This document shows positions 11,815-24,089 of a DNA stretch of 64,000 nt, in pieces. Below the pieces are notes generated by a model. The model worked only from the letters and a program-made list of their open reading frames with translations. It was not told the DNA's origin and made no database searches. The stretch's first letter is position 1, and each line of letters starts with the position of its first letter. Location: the NCBI GenBank assembly GCA_948146395.1, contig OX411547.1:55047566-55111565 (forward strand). Reading direction: 5' to 3'. Source of the DNA: Fragum whitleyi. Lineage: Eukaryota > Mollusca > Bivalvia > Cardiida > Cardiidae. Position numbers and translations under genes: made by a program.

Positions 11815-12190
11815 AAGGTCGGTCGATCAAAATTTATTTAGAAAAAAAATAAGTAAAGGATCACCCGAGTATTAACCATGTCAAGTTTAATTGAAAACGG
11901 CCAAATGGTTTTGGGGAAAAAAATTTCTAAATATTAAAAAGTAAAAATAAGCCACGTCCATATTTGAAGGTCAATTATAATTTCCTGAACAATCTAAGTA
12001 AATGGTTACCAAAGGCGCATTCATGCCAAGTTGTGTTTAAATGGCCCCAATAGTTTGGGGGGAAATTTAATCAAAGCCCTGAAGGGCCTGAAAGTCGCTT
12101 CAACAGATGTATTATTTAAACAAGACTTGCTTTTTATGACCCTATCAGAGAAGGTTTTAAAAAGTATTGAAGGAAATGAAATTAATATTG
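11815..12190 (+). repeat. Degenerate core units of a tandem-repeat element
   Basis: Phrases such as GATCACCCGAGTATTAACCA and GGTTACCAAAGGCGCATTC, each followed by AAGTTT/AAGTTG and GGCC...GGTTT, are worn copies of the core unit clearer at 15240-15470 and 63180-63530. The open frames here are incidental. Confidence 0.45.
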
Positions 12191-12199
12191 AATTGTATA

Positions 12200-12660
12200 T
12201 AACAAGAGATGTTTGTCTCTTAAAAATTAGATCTATTGAACCTCTCCACAATAAATTCTATGCACCTTTGAATTTTCAAAATTGTGACCTGTCACGCTAA
12301 ATGGGACCTTATCCGAACTCCAAATAATCCAAATTTTGACAAACTTGTCAGACCCAGCGCAGGTTAACCAGATCCCGTATGCGAAAAGTGAATACAGAGT
12401 AAGATAGGGTAAATACCCCAGATTTAGAAAATTACATAAAAGTGAAAAGCGTCGGCCCTAGTCTGGCTGCGCGGACAGTACAGACTGACTAGGGTCAATA
12501 TTTTTCACACATGTCATAAGGTCCCTTTTAGTATGATTGGTCACAATTATACATGTACCTTTATCACTATTTGAGCTATGTGCAAGACAAGATTTGTACA
12601 TGGACGGACAGACAGGCTGATGCCAGTATAACCCCTAAAACGATCAGGGTTCTCCTAAGA
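12200..12660 (+). repeat. AACAAGAGATGTTTGT element with internal inverted repeat
   Basis: It opens with AACAAGAGATGTTTGTCTCT, like 613. Inside is an inverted-repeat block: AATGGGACCTTAT at 12300 against ATAAGGTCCCTTTT ending near 12529, and GTGAAAAGCGTCGGCCCTAG against its worn inverse near 12490-12510. ACGGACAGACAG at 12604 recalls the microsatellite zone of the tandem-repeat elements. Confidence 0.5.
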
Positions 12661-12997
12661 ATAATTGGAAGCTGTAGTGGCAGCATCGTTGGAAGCTTAC
12701 AATAAAGTGTTTATGCAAGTAATTGTGATTATGTGAATAAAAACATTTGGGAAAAGAATAAATTGCTCATATTTATTGTACAAAATGCCTTAATTCATCA
12801 GTTTTGCCTTATTTCATCAGTTTTAGACATGAGATAACTAAAATTTCTCTATTAGATGACCATTTTGAAGAAATTAAGCGGTGGGGTAGTTTTAAAGCTG
12901 TAGGGGCATAACACTGTTTTAGATGAAGCTGTAGTGGGGCTGATACAGCTTATTGGGCTGGGGATAACACTGACGATCGTTTTGCGGGGGTATGGTT

Positions 12998-13145
12998 TAT
13001 TAGGGTTTACGCCGTTTTCAACTGCTATGGTCATACCGCAGAGACTGGAGCACCAAACCATTGATTCTAGTTTTTTCATACCAGTACTTTCACAATACCC
13101 TAACCGAGCCTCCTGCTATTCCTCTACATAGGTTCACGATATGGG
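12998..13145 (-). repeat. Degenerate SINE copy
   Basis: On the minus strand the SINE body is recognisable but worn (AACCTATGTAGAGG, AGGAGGCTCGGTTAGGG, GTGCTCCAGTCTCTGCGGTA, AACGGCGTAAACCC). Confidence 0.55.
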
Positions 13146-14100
13146 TGACATTCTTTTAGTGGAGCTACAAAAAGTTTTGCTGGGGTATAATAAAACATAC
13201 TTGTCAAAACTTCTAACCGGCCTATCATTTTCTGTCACAAATGACATTTTGAGACGGGATGAATACAATCATCGGTTTTCATTGAACAGAATAATAATTT
13301 TCGAAGTGAAAAAGATGAAAATGTTACCACTATTCTGGTTCAAGTATTTAAAAAAAATACACAAGTTCACCATATCTCCTTATTTTGACTTTGATCGATT
13401 TTAACATTGGTGGGTGGAGTATTTTGTGGAAAAATTGTTCATATCTGGGAAATATTCCATAGAATCAAATTCTTCTTTCGAGAATAATGCTTCTTGATCG
13501 ATTGACTAGAAATGTTGATAGATAAATTTTTAAGAATATCTAATTTTATTTGGTGCTAATTCAGAGTTCCTGTCAAAACGAAGCGAATAACTGCGCATGC
13601 GCAAACTATTTTTTCGATGCTTTGAATTTTTAACGAAAACCCTTTAACTATATATAAAAACAAATTGCGGTTACGAGGTTTTCGTTGAAAACCGATGTTA
13701 CTCTTTTCCTGAAACGTGTCTGTATTACTGCGCGTAGTGCACTATTTTTTCAATGCTTTACGAAAAAACTCGTAACTGCATATTAAACAGGTGTGGTTAC
13801 GGTGTTTTTTGTTTGTTAGTTTTTGTTTTTTGAAATTCTTTCTCTGCCTCATATGGCGTTTAAGAAATATGATATATATTTCTTCTACAACTTTAATGCG
13901 ATCGCTAAATGTGGCATTATTTCGTTATGTTTATTGCCATAAAGTGCGGACAAGAAATCAGAGATCTACTTTGTCTCAAAACAGAAATACAGAAGACGTT
14001 AAGAGGTCTGTCTTTGACCTTGTTTGACCTGTCCAGAAAACTTCGTACGGCCACAATAAGTCGCAGCGCGAGCGCAAGCGACTTAAAAAAAAGAGAAAAT
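13146..14100. other. No gene seen
   Basis: It is AT-rich with interrupted short frames. A small palindromic motif occurs near 14057-14083 (AAGTCGCAGCGCGAGCGCAAGCGACTT). No exon or domain was recognised. Confidence 0.45.
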
Positions 14101-14104
14101 AAGC

Positions 14105-14300
14105 CAAGCCCTGTCTAGTCAATATTTTGTGGTCATCGTATACTCTCTTGAACAATATATAAAAAGGGTCACCCAAGGAACGTGTCTGCCCATTTTCAGC
14201 AAAATCCCACTATTGATTTGGTAGTAGATGTTTAAAGTTTACACACGGACGTCTGACGCATGTCGGACACAGTGCCATGCCAATAGCTTGCTGGCCTTTT
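14105..14300 (+). repeat. Single core unit and end of a tandem-repeat element
   Basis: It contains AAAAAGGGTCACCCAAGGAA, followed by a CATTTTCAGC...GATGTTTAAAG phrase and ACACGGACG, matching the core-to-microsatellite transition of the larger elements. Only one unit is present. Confidence 0.5.
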
Positions 14301-14996
14301 AAATTGAAGCTAGATTTATACCTGGCACTTGTTGCACAAGCACTATCATTAAATCCGTTAATATTCTACTTTTGTTTACGATTATCCATGCAATTTTGGG
14401 ACATAAATGTCTGAAAGAATATATGCCGTTGGCAAGGATCAATCCAATGACTTTTCGTGATACTTTACAGTTTCAACAAGATGCAATTTGCAACAAGAGA
14501 TGTATTTCTGAGAAACACCAACCAAGCAGGGTTAGACACTAAGGAGAGTCCGTGAGCCCGAGAATCCTTGTTTACAAGATGGGACTCCTTCGTTTTGTAT
14601 GTAAGGAGTCCGATGGACTCCTCAACCGTATTTCAACAAACCCATGCACATGGCAGTTTTCTATTAAAGCCTTGTCAAAACTTGATATTTTCACTAAAAA
14701 GTTGTAGAATATAACATTTGTTCGCATCTAGTAGTATTTGTAAGACAGCCTTCTTTAGCAGAAAACTTGTCGAAAAGAAAATCAAAGCACTGAAAGTACT
14801 GACAAGTTGGAATGCGTTCGAGAGGCTGTGACCTCAAGCTACTAGCGAAGCCGACGCCTCCCGCCCACCACAGGTGATCACATAATACGTCTCGTCTTTT
14901 GACGGGCGTATATAAATCAATGTATTTCAACAACGAGAGACGCTTAAACCACTGAATCGCTAAACAGGCCTGAATCTGATGGAAGAAAAATTATAC

Positions 14997-15545
14997 CAAG
15001 AGGGACAGAATGGCCCTAAACCGCTCACCTGAATTCGATTGGTCCAGTGGATCTTATCCAAGAAACTTTCTGGCAAAGATTCATTCAAACTTGCCTAATT
15101 GTTGAAGAACAGACATTATTCGAATTATAAGCAGTCATAATAGATCCTGCCAACCCATTCATTACAGAGGAGACTCAAAATTAGCCCTAACCTACCTTCC
15201 CTAATTTATGGGCTAATGAAAATTTTGCCAACAATATTTGGAGAAGGTCACCAAAGGAACATTCTTGCAAAGGTTCGTTGAAATCTGCCCAGTGGTTCAG
15301 GAGATGTCGTTCAAAGATTTTGGGCTCAAAATAAACCCCGCCCTGCCATACCCATATTTATTGGCCAATTAGAATATAGCGTCAATTTTGAAAAGGGTCA
15401 CCCAGGGAACATTCTGGCAAAATTTCATTGAAATTTGCCCAGCGGTTTAGGAGAAGAAGAAGTTTTAAGAATTGTGACGACGGACGACGGAGTCAGGGTG
15501 ATCCTAAAGCTCCCTTGAGCACGTTGCGGTAAGGTGAGCTAAAAA
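14997..15545 (+). mobile_element. Tandem-repeat-bearing element, AGCTC hairpin family
   Basis: It starts CAAGAGGGACAGAATGGCCC, then CGCTCACCTGA, as in the element at 2296. The core holds worn units with GGTCACCAAAGGAACATTCT (15246) and GGGTCACCCAGGGAACATTC (15395). ACGACGGACGACGGA follows at 15476, and the end is AAAGCTCCCTTGAGCACG...GGTGAGCTAAAAA. It is non-coding, and its Helitron-like class is inferred from layout. Confidence 0.65.
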
Positions 15546-15626
15546 GGAAGAAAATGAAACGGACCATACAGCCGACTAATGGACACACAGTCGACCTTAT
15601 ACACTCAAAACAGTTTTCATATTATT

Positions 15627-16678
15627 AGCTCCAATGGCTGAAAGCCACTGGGGCTATTGTCATGGCGTTGTGTCCGTCGTGCGGTCGTCCGTCCGTCCGC
15701 CCGTCCGTCAGTGCGTGCGTCCGGTCGTAAACTTTTTCTTTAAAAATCTTCTCCTCAGAAACTACTGGATAAATTTCAACCAAACTTCACAGGAATGGTC
15801 CTTGGGTGAACCTCTTTCAAAGTTGTTCAAGAAATTTTGATCCAATGAAAAACGTGGATTTAATGGGAGTGGCTAATTTCCAAATATGGTAAAAAGTGAG
15901 TTTTTTCAGATTCTAATTGATGGATTCCAATTAAATTTTACATGAATGATCCCTTGGTGACCCTTTATTAGTCTATCAAAAATTATTGTGATCGGATGAA
16001 AAATATGCATTTTATGGGCGGAGGTCATTTCTCTATATGTTATAAAGTGGAAACTTTGTAAATCATTTTCTCAGAATGTTATAGATGGATATCAACCAAA
16101 TTTCACTGAAATGATCTTTGAGTGAACCTTTATCAGTCTACCAATAATTATTGTTATCTGTTGAAAAATATGTATTTTATGGGCGGAGGTCATTTCTCTA
16201 TATGTTATATAGTGGAAACTTTGTAAATCATTTTCTCAGAATGTTATAGATGGATATCAACCAAATTTCATTGAAATGATCTTTGGGTGACCTTTCATCA
16301 GTCTACCAAAAATTATTGTGATCGGATGAAAAATATGTATTTTATGGACGGAGGTCTTTTTTCTATATGATATATAGTGGAAACTTTAAAAACCATTTTC
16401 TCAGAATGTGATAGATGGATATCAACCAAACTTCATTGGAATGATCCTTGAGTGAACCCTTATCATGCAGCAAAAAATAATGTCATTGGATGAAAAATAT
16501 GTCTTTTATGGGCAGAGGTCATTTCTCTATATGTTATAAAGCAGAAACTTTGAAATTCATTTCAACATCCGTCACTAAGAACCAAAAATATCTTAAAATC
16601 TAGGCAAACCTTAGATATGCTTTTTCAAGAATTTCAAGCCTGTGGGGCGACTCAAGCCATTCATGGCTTTCTAGTTTT
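15627..16678 (-). mobile_element. Tandem-repeat-bearing element, ~165 bp units
   Basis: In plus-strand view it opens with a fold (AGCTCCAATGGCTGAAAGCCACTGGGGCT), then a GTCCGTCC microsatellite (15675-15720), then about four units with a very regular 164-165 bp period (GGGCGGAGGTCATTTCTC at 16016 and 16181, worn copies at 16346 and 16510). It closes near GCCATTCATGGCTTTCTAG. The copies differ by only a few bases, suggesting recent amplification. The true orientation is minus, with the microsatellite and hairpin at the 3' end. Confidence 0.7.
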
Positions 16679-17165
16679 TTCAATAAACTTCTGTTCCATT
16701 TGAGTTATCAATTACATTTTTAATTAGAAGTGTCGCAAATAATTTTTCCATGATGAAAAGCTATTTTCGCAGGGGAGTCTTTTACTTCATGAGTTGGAAT
16801 CTCAAGACAATTTTTGGACGAAGTTCAATTGTGATTTTGACCTATGTGACTCCAATATTGGGCACTTTCTCGGGTCATTGACAACATTTGTGTCAAGTTC
16901 TATGATTTTGGTCAATTGGTTGTTCAGTTAGAGTGGAAACTGTTATCTGTTAAAATTTACTGATCCCCGTGACATCTATGACCCCGAAACAATAGCGCAT
17001 TTCTTTGGGTCATGGGCAATATTTGTGTAAATATTCGTTATTGTAGGTCAATTGCTTCTCCGTTTATCTAGCGGAAAGCAAAAGGTCAATGGACTGAGAG
17101 ACAGACATGATGAAATCAATATAATTATGCTCCTCTTCTTCTGAGTTGGGGGTACAGTTAATAAC
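16679..17165. other. No gene seen
   Basis: Phrases such as GGGTCATTGACAACATTTGTG and GGGTCATGGGCAATATTTGTG recur about 130 bp apart, so this may be an old tandem-repeat core. Nothing is coding. Confidence 0.4.
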
Positions 17166-17580
17166 ATCGTTAAATTGAATGGTGAACGATTTTGGAATGA
17201 TTTAAGCATGATGTTGAATGAATGAGCGGAGCGAGTTTTTAGTGAAATTTAAGGGAGGGAATCCAATGTCGCTTATTTTGTTCAGGATGAACAAAATTAG
17301 CGATATATAAAACCTATATAAAAATGCATGAAAGTTCAATCAATAGCTTTCTATTTTGCCAAGAACCAATCAGATGCTTTAAATTTCATTTATGTCAGTG
17401 AAATCGCGATTTGGTTCTTGCTTAATTTATCTTGAATGTACATGTTTATCTTATTTTTCTAATAACTTAGAGTGTTTTTTTAATGGTTTGAGTGAGTGTT
17501 TGGAATGAATGAATGGAGCGCTGGGTGAGCGATTAAGAATGTTTTCTATTGAGATGAATGTCAATTTCACGATGTAACTA
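17166..17580 (+). repeat. ~420 bp dispersed element (GGAATGATTTAAGC...GGAGCGCTGGGTGAGCG)
   Basis: Near one end it has TTGAATGAATGAGCGGAGCG, and near the other GAATGAATGGAGCGCTGGGT. The middle holds an inverted repeat around GCTTATTTTGTTCAGGATGA/ACAAAATTAGCGA. Related copies lie at 26790-27185 (reverse), 27235-27360 (partial) and 44885-45325. No coding capacity. Confidence 0.6.
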
Positions 17581-18780
17581 ACTGTATGATGGTGCTCTTA
17601 AACATGTTAATGTGTAAGAATGTGGAGAAAACAAGTTGAACTAGTTGGTTTGTTTCAAATGGCAAATTGTCTTGGTGTTGGAATTCAATTGGGCAAAGAT
17701 ATTCATAATTCAATTAATGATGTGGTTGCAAGGGTTTTATTGGATGAGTATTGGGTTTTCACAATAAAACATTCATGTAGATAACTGCAATATGACGGAA
17801 AACAAACGACAATATGTTGCAAAAAAATATACATTGTATTAACTTTAAAAGTGTATCACCACTTTAAAAAAAGGTATTTTAATATTTCGTAGCTTAGACA
17901 GAAATTTACAATATAAAAACCTTGTCAAAAGTTAAATGTGTAATAAGGTCGTTCAGAAAGAGAAACTATACCTTTAAAAGAAGCTATAACATAATTCTAC
18001 GAAAAACAGGTCGTGACCTTACTAGATAAGCAGATCACATGATTGGTATGTGCTATTGCCACAATACTGAGAAAACAGATCGCGACATTACCAAATAAGC
18101 AGATCACGTGATTGGCTAGTGCTAATTGTCAATTGCTGACCTAATTGGACTTGACTTATCACATGATTTCCAAATATAGTAATGCAAACATGTGAGAATA
18201 TATTCGTACGCAACTTTCCATAAATGTCGTTTAAAACATAAATAAGCGTGTTAATAATAAACAAGAAGTGATAGTTGTGTAATTGTACAGCATTATTACT
18301 TTTTGATGAAATAAACTGTATGTCTTTGTCAAGTTGATATATACAAAATAGGCCGAAGTGTATTCACATCCTGTTCACGTGATATGTGTTCTCAAGAAAC
18401 CCGAAATGAAATTATCTTGTGTTCATTTTGCGGTTTTGTTAAATCTAAGTTGGAATTGCTCCGCATTCCAACTTAAAAATGGTTGTTTTTTAACTTGTGG
18501 ACAAGGAGAAATTGCTTAAAACAATGAATCAGAAATACTTCATTGTAGTGGACAAATCAAATCAAAATGTTTTGAAAATTAAGAAATAATAGAAAGAGAG
18601 AGAGAAAAAAAAAACGCTTCCTTCTTGTCGTTTTCGAACCACATGAACTTATCATTCTACAAATAAAAGAAATCAGATATACAGAATTTGAGCAATTTGT
18701 CCCATAGTATCCCTATTTATACTTTGAATTAATTACCCGAATTCTAGGCCGACATCGAACCCCCTTTATAGAAATCCTGG
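17581..18780. other. No gene seen
   Basis: It is AT-rich. A short phrase (ACAGRTCGYGACMTTACYARAT-type, then AGCAGATCACRTGATTGG) occurs twice, near 18007 and 18075, suggesting a local ~68 bp duplication. No exons or RNAs were recognised. Confidence 0.4.
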
Positions 18781-18789
18781 ATCCGCCGC

Positions 18790-19115
18790 TGCATGTCACA
18801 CCATGTCCATGATATAGAATTCCAGTACTTAAAAAATCTAACAATAGCCCCGGAAAAAGTTCTTCATTTTAACATAATTCAATATTTGTTTCTACCACAC
18901 AGTTCACACACAATTTCAATAAGCAACCCGTGGTGTCATTGTAAAAACAACCCACTACACTACGCAATACACAATATAATCAAAGTACTGTCAGTCCTGG
19001 TAACTCTTTACAAAACTCGTATGAAACCCCTTGTCATGCTCAATAAACACTTTTGCAGAATTGCATAAAAATCAAAGAGCTGGAGGCATTGAGTGCCCTT
19101 ATTGTGATTCAGTAT
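18790..19115 (+). repeat. Duplicated block A, copy 1
   Basis: It matches 23325-23650 in the same orientation: CATGTCAC(A/G)CCA at the start, then TTTCTACCACACAGTT, AATAAGCAACCCGTGGTGTC, ATATAATCAAAGTACTGTCA and TAACTCTTTACAAAACTCGT. In both copies the block is followed by a CTTGT(C/T)ATGCT MITE end, so the pair may be a longer element or a segmental duplication. Confidence 0.7.
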
Positions 19116-19119
19116 TGTG

Positions 19120-19675
19120 AGGTAACTTGGAATCATCTTTGAAAAAGTATTTAAATCTTACCTTTAATGTAGAAGACTTTATATCGCACAGTTTTTGGCA
19201 TATTTCACCAGGACGCAGCAAGAAACTACAAAACCCCGACAAAGTTTCATCCAAATCAAACCATATATGAAGGCGGAGTTGCGTTCAAAAGCCTTCTTTG
19301 CCCACACGATAAGTTGCGTAAACATGGTTTTTGATCTGATGGCCCCTTTTTCATGACGCAGAAAATTTCACAAAACCTGTCGACTTAGGTCAGCTGACTA
19401 GAAATATTCTGTGGAATGTTTTTTAATCGAAATCCGACCAGTAGAAGGATACATTGCGTTCGCAAGATTGTATAAAGGATCCATTTTCCAGTGATGCATG
19501 AAGATTTATCACAAAACCAAGACAACATGTGCAAGGTCGGGTAACTAGGATCATTCTGTGAAAATTGCATACAAATCGACCATAAAATGTAGGAGGAGTT
19601 GCGCTCACAAAATAACTGCATGCGGACAGACAGAATGTACCAATATACGACCAACTTCGGCGGCATATAAAGAAG
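19120..19675 (+). repeat. Worn tandem-repeat element with GCCGCC-type end
   Basis: Units of roughly 145-170 bp carry GGCGGAGTTGCGTTCAAAAG (19273) and AGGAGTTGCGCTCACAAAAT (19593). After them come GCGGACAGACAGAATG and CAATATACGACCAACTTCGG, ending CGGCATATAAA. This resembles, in reverse, the start of the element at 54518. The overlapping minus-strand open frames are incidental. Confidence 0.55.
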
Positions 19676-19679
19676 GGAC

Positions 19680-20490
19680 AGTTATTTACTCAGTTCCAAA
19701 AGAAAGTGTGTACTTTTAAGTTTCGAATACCAATAAATCTGCAAAACGTAGCATCACGAAATTCCTTGAAATGATCCTCGATACTGTAGGCCAATCATAT
19801 ACGGAGAAAAAAATATCAAGACATGCAAACAATTTCAGATCGGATGCAACCGTTGATTTTGGGCACGTGGCTAATAAATGATAATTTTGAAATCCGACTC
19901 AGATCATTTATTGTAGCTTACATTAAGATAAAATCACATTTGAATTACAAGTTTACATTTTGCAGCGTTGTGTATTGACCAACAATTTACAATTTACACG
20001 TCGAACAAAAATTTACCTTGTGAAAGGATTTTTTTTATTGTTCAATGAACTTTCGGTTTCTACTAGAAATCCAATCTTTCCGTTTTTGTGTACCCATTTA
20101 AATAACATAATACATTGCAAAGTACTAATGCGCCATTTGTCATGACTTTACTGGCCTATCAACGTGGCAACTGATAACGATGACGCACATGTTACGCGTG
20201 CATGTATACCTAAACTGTTGTTTGAAAAACCTATGTAATCCTAAGTCAAACTCTGTAATATCACATAAGTGCAATGCTCCTCGTAGAGAAGAAGCTTTAG
20301 GAAGGGTATATTTCCACACGATATAAATTGCTTACTTGAATGCAGTTAGCAATTCCCACGAGCTCTGATTTGATTTTTGAAGCCTATAAAGCCAATCTTA
20401 CGTATGATATCACTTTTATTCTGTAGATTTTAATCAACTTTACAAAAATTAAGGAAATGTAAAAAAAAAAAATGCACACTTTCTTTTGGA
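19680..20490. other. No gene seen
   Basis: It is AT-rich with no recognised coding or repeat structure beyond short simple runs. Confidence 0.45.
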
Positions 20491-20495
20491 ATATA

Positions 20496-21650
20496 TACTG
20501 AACGCAAAAAGTTTAGTCGTTTTCTCTTCGATGGGATATATTTCAGGATGTGATTCTTCTTTCACAAAATGAATGACATTAATTATAATTCTGTCCAATT
20601 TCCTCCCATAATCCAATAATTTTGTTATGTTAGACGAAAATAGCCAACCGCAATGACAGAACTTTGAACAGAACGGTAGAATGGAAAAGTCACACAGTTT
20701 AATTGAGGGACGTTACTTCCAATTTGTATCACAAAAATGTTTCTTGGGATCAACATCATCTTCGAGTATCTAATATCAATTAAAAAAAGGGTTGGTTATA
20801 GTATGGGATCTTTCTGGTGACTCTTCATCATCATCTTTACACCTAACTCACAAAAATGCAACAAATGTTTTATCAAGAGATAATTTTGCAGAATATTGTT
20901 AATCAGGAACGAAAAACGTTCCTCCTGTTTCTTTCTAACCTAAGAAATTGGGTAATTGCGCTTTTCTGGTTAAGCGATCACTTACGTTTGATTGACGGCA
21001 CGGTGGCGTTAATTTAACTTGTTTACAGGTAGGTTCTTTTCAATAGATTTCCATTGATGAAAATAAGATTTGAATGATCCTAAGTGATGTTTTTACCAAT
21101 TGCAATCAGTTGGGATAATGAAAGCATTCCATTTTTAACGTAACGGCATGACGTTTGGCTGCCCTCATATTGTCGTTTAACAAGATCTGTAAAACGAAAT
21201 TGGGTCATATTATTTCAATATTTATTCGCAATGAACCGAATGATAATAATAACGATAGGCGCAGAAGCTAAATGCAGTTTCATCACCTCCAAGATATGCA
21301 TATCGTATTCGATACGCTATTCATTTGATTTATGTAATGTCACAACTTCGCTCTTTTTCGAAGGATGCAATAGATTTTAGTGTTTAATGTTTACGCGGAA
21401 TAAGAGTAATCCAATAAAACAAAAAAAAAAACATTGATTCATTTTGTTTCACGCAGCTATCAACTTAGTACGTAAAATTCACATTAACGTCATGTCAGAC
21501 GTATGTCTGAGAGTAAAATTAAAAACGTTATGACAAAAAGTAAGCCAATAGGATGGCAAATATATTTCAAATAGAAACGTTTGCTTCGTTACATCGGTTG
21601 ACCTCTTTGTGACGTTTTAAAAAGTGCGACTAAACTTTTTGCGTTCAGTA
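20496..21650. mobile_element. Non-autonomous Tc1/mariner-like element (1,155 bp)
   Basis: A 24-base perfect terminal inverted repeat starts TACTGAACGCAAAAAGTTTA at 20496 and ends with its inverse at 21650. The flanks are TA on each side, as expected for the TA target duplication of Tc1/mariner elements. I saw no transposase motifs inside. Perfect termini suggest recent movement. Confidence 0.8.
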
Positions 21651-21659
21651 TAGTATACT

Positions 21660-23320
21660 TTGCTCTCAGCGTTATATCTTTGCGCTTATGAATTATAATG
21701 TTAAACTATTTCCATAAACACATGTTAACTGACTAACGCCAAACCATTTTTGATAGCTTACTTTCTACTTTCCCTTATCCTGCTAAATTCAAATTACATT
21801 TCAAGCTTTTAGCTTTTTTGGACACACTTCAAGCAGTCTGGCTCAATTGTCTAAAGATAGCATCGCATTTTGAGGACAGAACTCTATCCTATACAGTATA
21901 CGAAGTCATGAATCTGCCAAAAGTATTTCGATTCCGAACCCTTTGTTGTTGCTTTGGTATTTTATAGAGGATCAAATTTGAATTACATTTTACAATAAAA
22001 TTGAAATGTTATTGGGTCATATTTTTGCAAAGTTATGGCAACTCTTTTGGTCACATTTGACGTCGCTTTGATTTCACCTTACCATAGCAATTTGACTCCA
22101 GTTTTCGATTAATTTTATGTTCGTAAATAGTTGAAATTATGTTGTATTTTAAAATTGTAGACCTCACAGATTTATCCGCGTAAAAAGAAACTTTTTTGTG
22201 GATAATTGGACCGACGTTGAAAGATACATTGAAATGCATTATCTGTGCAGGATAGAATTTTACAAAAAGTAAAGCCCGAAGACATAATTTGCAGCAAAAT
22301 ATAAAAAAATCAGCATAGTTCACCGAGCAAATTTTCGAGAATAAACGTCAATATTTATTAAACCTCTTCATGAAAATAGCAGTGCCAAAACCATAAACAG
22401 TCAAACTTTTTAATTTTAAATACATTTACATTTAAATACAAAGCACAAATCTTCACAATAATCAAAGCTCTAGCCCAGGCTTCCTTTCACTAAGCAAATG
22501 TCGTTCTTTGGATATAAATCAGTTCATTAATTCCGAAGATAATGACGATTTCTAGATTTCGTTTCTTAAAAGGGGACCGGCCTCTTGATGACGTCAATTC
22601 TACGCAATAGAATCCCTTCAAGGTAACTGCGGACAGATAACATTGTCGAATTTTCGAAATTCTTAAAATCTCATGATAATTGCTTGGATTTATCTTTGAA
22701 GTGTGGACATTAGCTATAACGCATTCAAAAGGGTTTGAAGCTCGTTCATTTGACGTCGTGACGTCATGAGGGGGCAAATCCCTTTATGACCCGCCAAAAT
22801 CAGTTTTTGTAAATTTTTTTCTTAATTAATCGGCTAATTTTTACGAAAAAAGTTTCATTCAGAAAGTCAGAGAACGTCAGAGCTAGTCGTTTAGTTTCTG
22901 TGCATATTCAAACAGAAAAACAGGTCTTAAACGCTATCTTTTTCGCGATTTTTAAGATTTGACATTCAATTTTTCAATTCATTTTTTGTAAATAAACAGA
23001 AATTTCTCAAAATTTGCCCGGTCACCTATGCTGATTCTTTGCTATTTTGAAGCGAAATGAATATGCTTCAGATTTATCAAATAAAAATGATATGTCTTCG
23101 GGTAATTTTTTTTATAAATTTCGATTTTGTGAAGTTGATGCAACATTTTTCATCCCATTCGACGTCGCACAAAAAACATCGTTACCTTGCTTATTTGACG
23201 CCAATTTTCGGGCTCCTTTCTTTGAGCTTGGACAATAAGCTATAAAGACACTAACACTTCATGTGAATCACAAACACACAGCCACAGAATGTAAGATAAA
23301 ATACCCTGGATCACATTTAA
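21660..23320. other. Unassigned region with CRE-like palindrome
   Basis: There is no gene. Around 22751-22769 lies a GACGTC...GACGTCATGA motif, with another TGACGTCAAT near 22588; the 22490-22780 open frame on the minus strand is unremarkable. A poorly defined dispersed repeat may fill 22550-23240. Confidence 0.35.
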
Positions 23321-23324
23321 ACAC

Positions 23325-23650
23325 AATCATGTCACGCCAAGTCCTATATATAGTTCCAGTACCTTAAAAATCTAACAAAAAACACAGAAAAGGTTCACCA
23401 TTCAATATATGTTTCTACCACACAGTTTAACCACACTGTGAATAAGCAACCCGTGGTGTCCTTGTAAAAACAACTCACCACACTACCCAAAACACAATAT
23501 AATCAAAGTACTGTCAGTTCTGGTAACTCTTTACAAAACTCGTATCTTTCAATCACATGAAACCCTTGTTATGCTGCATAAAAGTTTTAGCAGGATTGCA
23601 TTTTAAAAGTCGAAGCGCTGAAGACATTGAGTACTCTAAATGTTAGTCAG
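23325..23650 (+). repeat. Duplicated block A, copy 2
   Basis: Second copy of the block at 18790-19115, same orientation, about 4.5 kb downstream, with scattered substitutions and one short insertion (TTTCAATCACATG near 23547). Confidence 0.7.
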
Positions 23651-24088
23651 TCTTTCTTTCAAATCTCTATATTTTTCTGGTTTAAAAAGGAAAACCAGGT
23701 GGTTTAGACCAACATCAGACTGTATTTGTTTGTTTGAATGGGTTTTAACGCCGTTTTCAACAATTTCGCAGTTATATCGCGGCGGTCGGAGCACCTAACA
23801 ATGGATTCCTGGTATTTCTTTCACCATTACACCCTTTCCTAGCCTCCGACTGCTATCTCACATAGGTTTACGATTATAGCAACCCATTGGTGAGAGACAA
23901 ACGTCGGAAAGGATATATGCCGCCACCGGGGATCGAACCGACGACTTCCAGATTGGAACCAATTGCGCTATGGTGGCGGCTAGGAATAGACTTAAATCAG
24001 ACTGTTTGCACATATAAATAGCCTTATCTCTTATTATTTCAGCTGCCAAAGCAGAACTATTCAGGATTAAGCATGACAAGGGCAAAGC
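23566..24088 (+). mobile_element. CTTGTCATGCTGAA MITE interrupted by a SINE
   Basis: The left end AAACCCTTGTTATGCTGCAT and right end TTAAGCATGACAAGGGCAAA are inverted copies. The interior (TTTTTCTGGTTTAAAAAGG, AGACCAACATCAGACTG, CACATATAAATAGCC) matches 46798-47044. The SINE at 23723-23986 sits in the middle. No coding capacity. Confidence 0.7.
23723..23986 (-). mobile_element. tRNA-derived SINE, full length, nested in MITE
   Basis: The minus strand keeps the whole tRNA-like head: GCCGCCACCATAGCGCAATT (A-box region) and GGTTCGATCCCCGGTGGCGG (B-box region), then the SINE body and tail. Worn 19-base direct repeats (TAGACCAACATCAGACTGT and TAGACTTAAATCAGACTGT, 3 differences) flank it and are probably the target duplication. 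Confidence 0.85.
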
Positions 24089-24089
24089 C

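Noticed and set aside
22490..22777. 95-codon minus-strand frame
   Set aside because: No motif or splice support; the region looks like a dispersed repeat.
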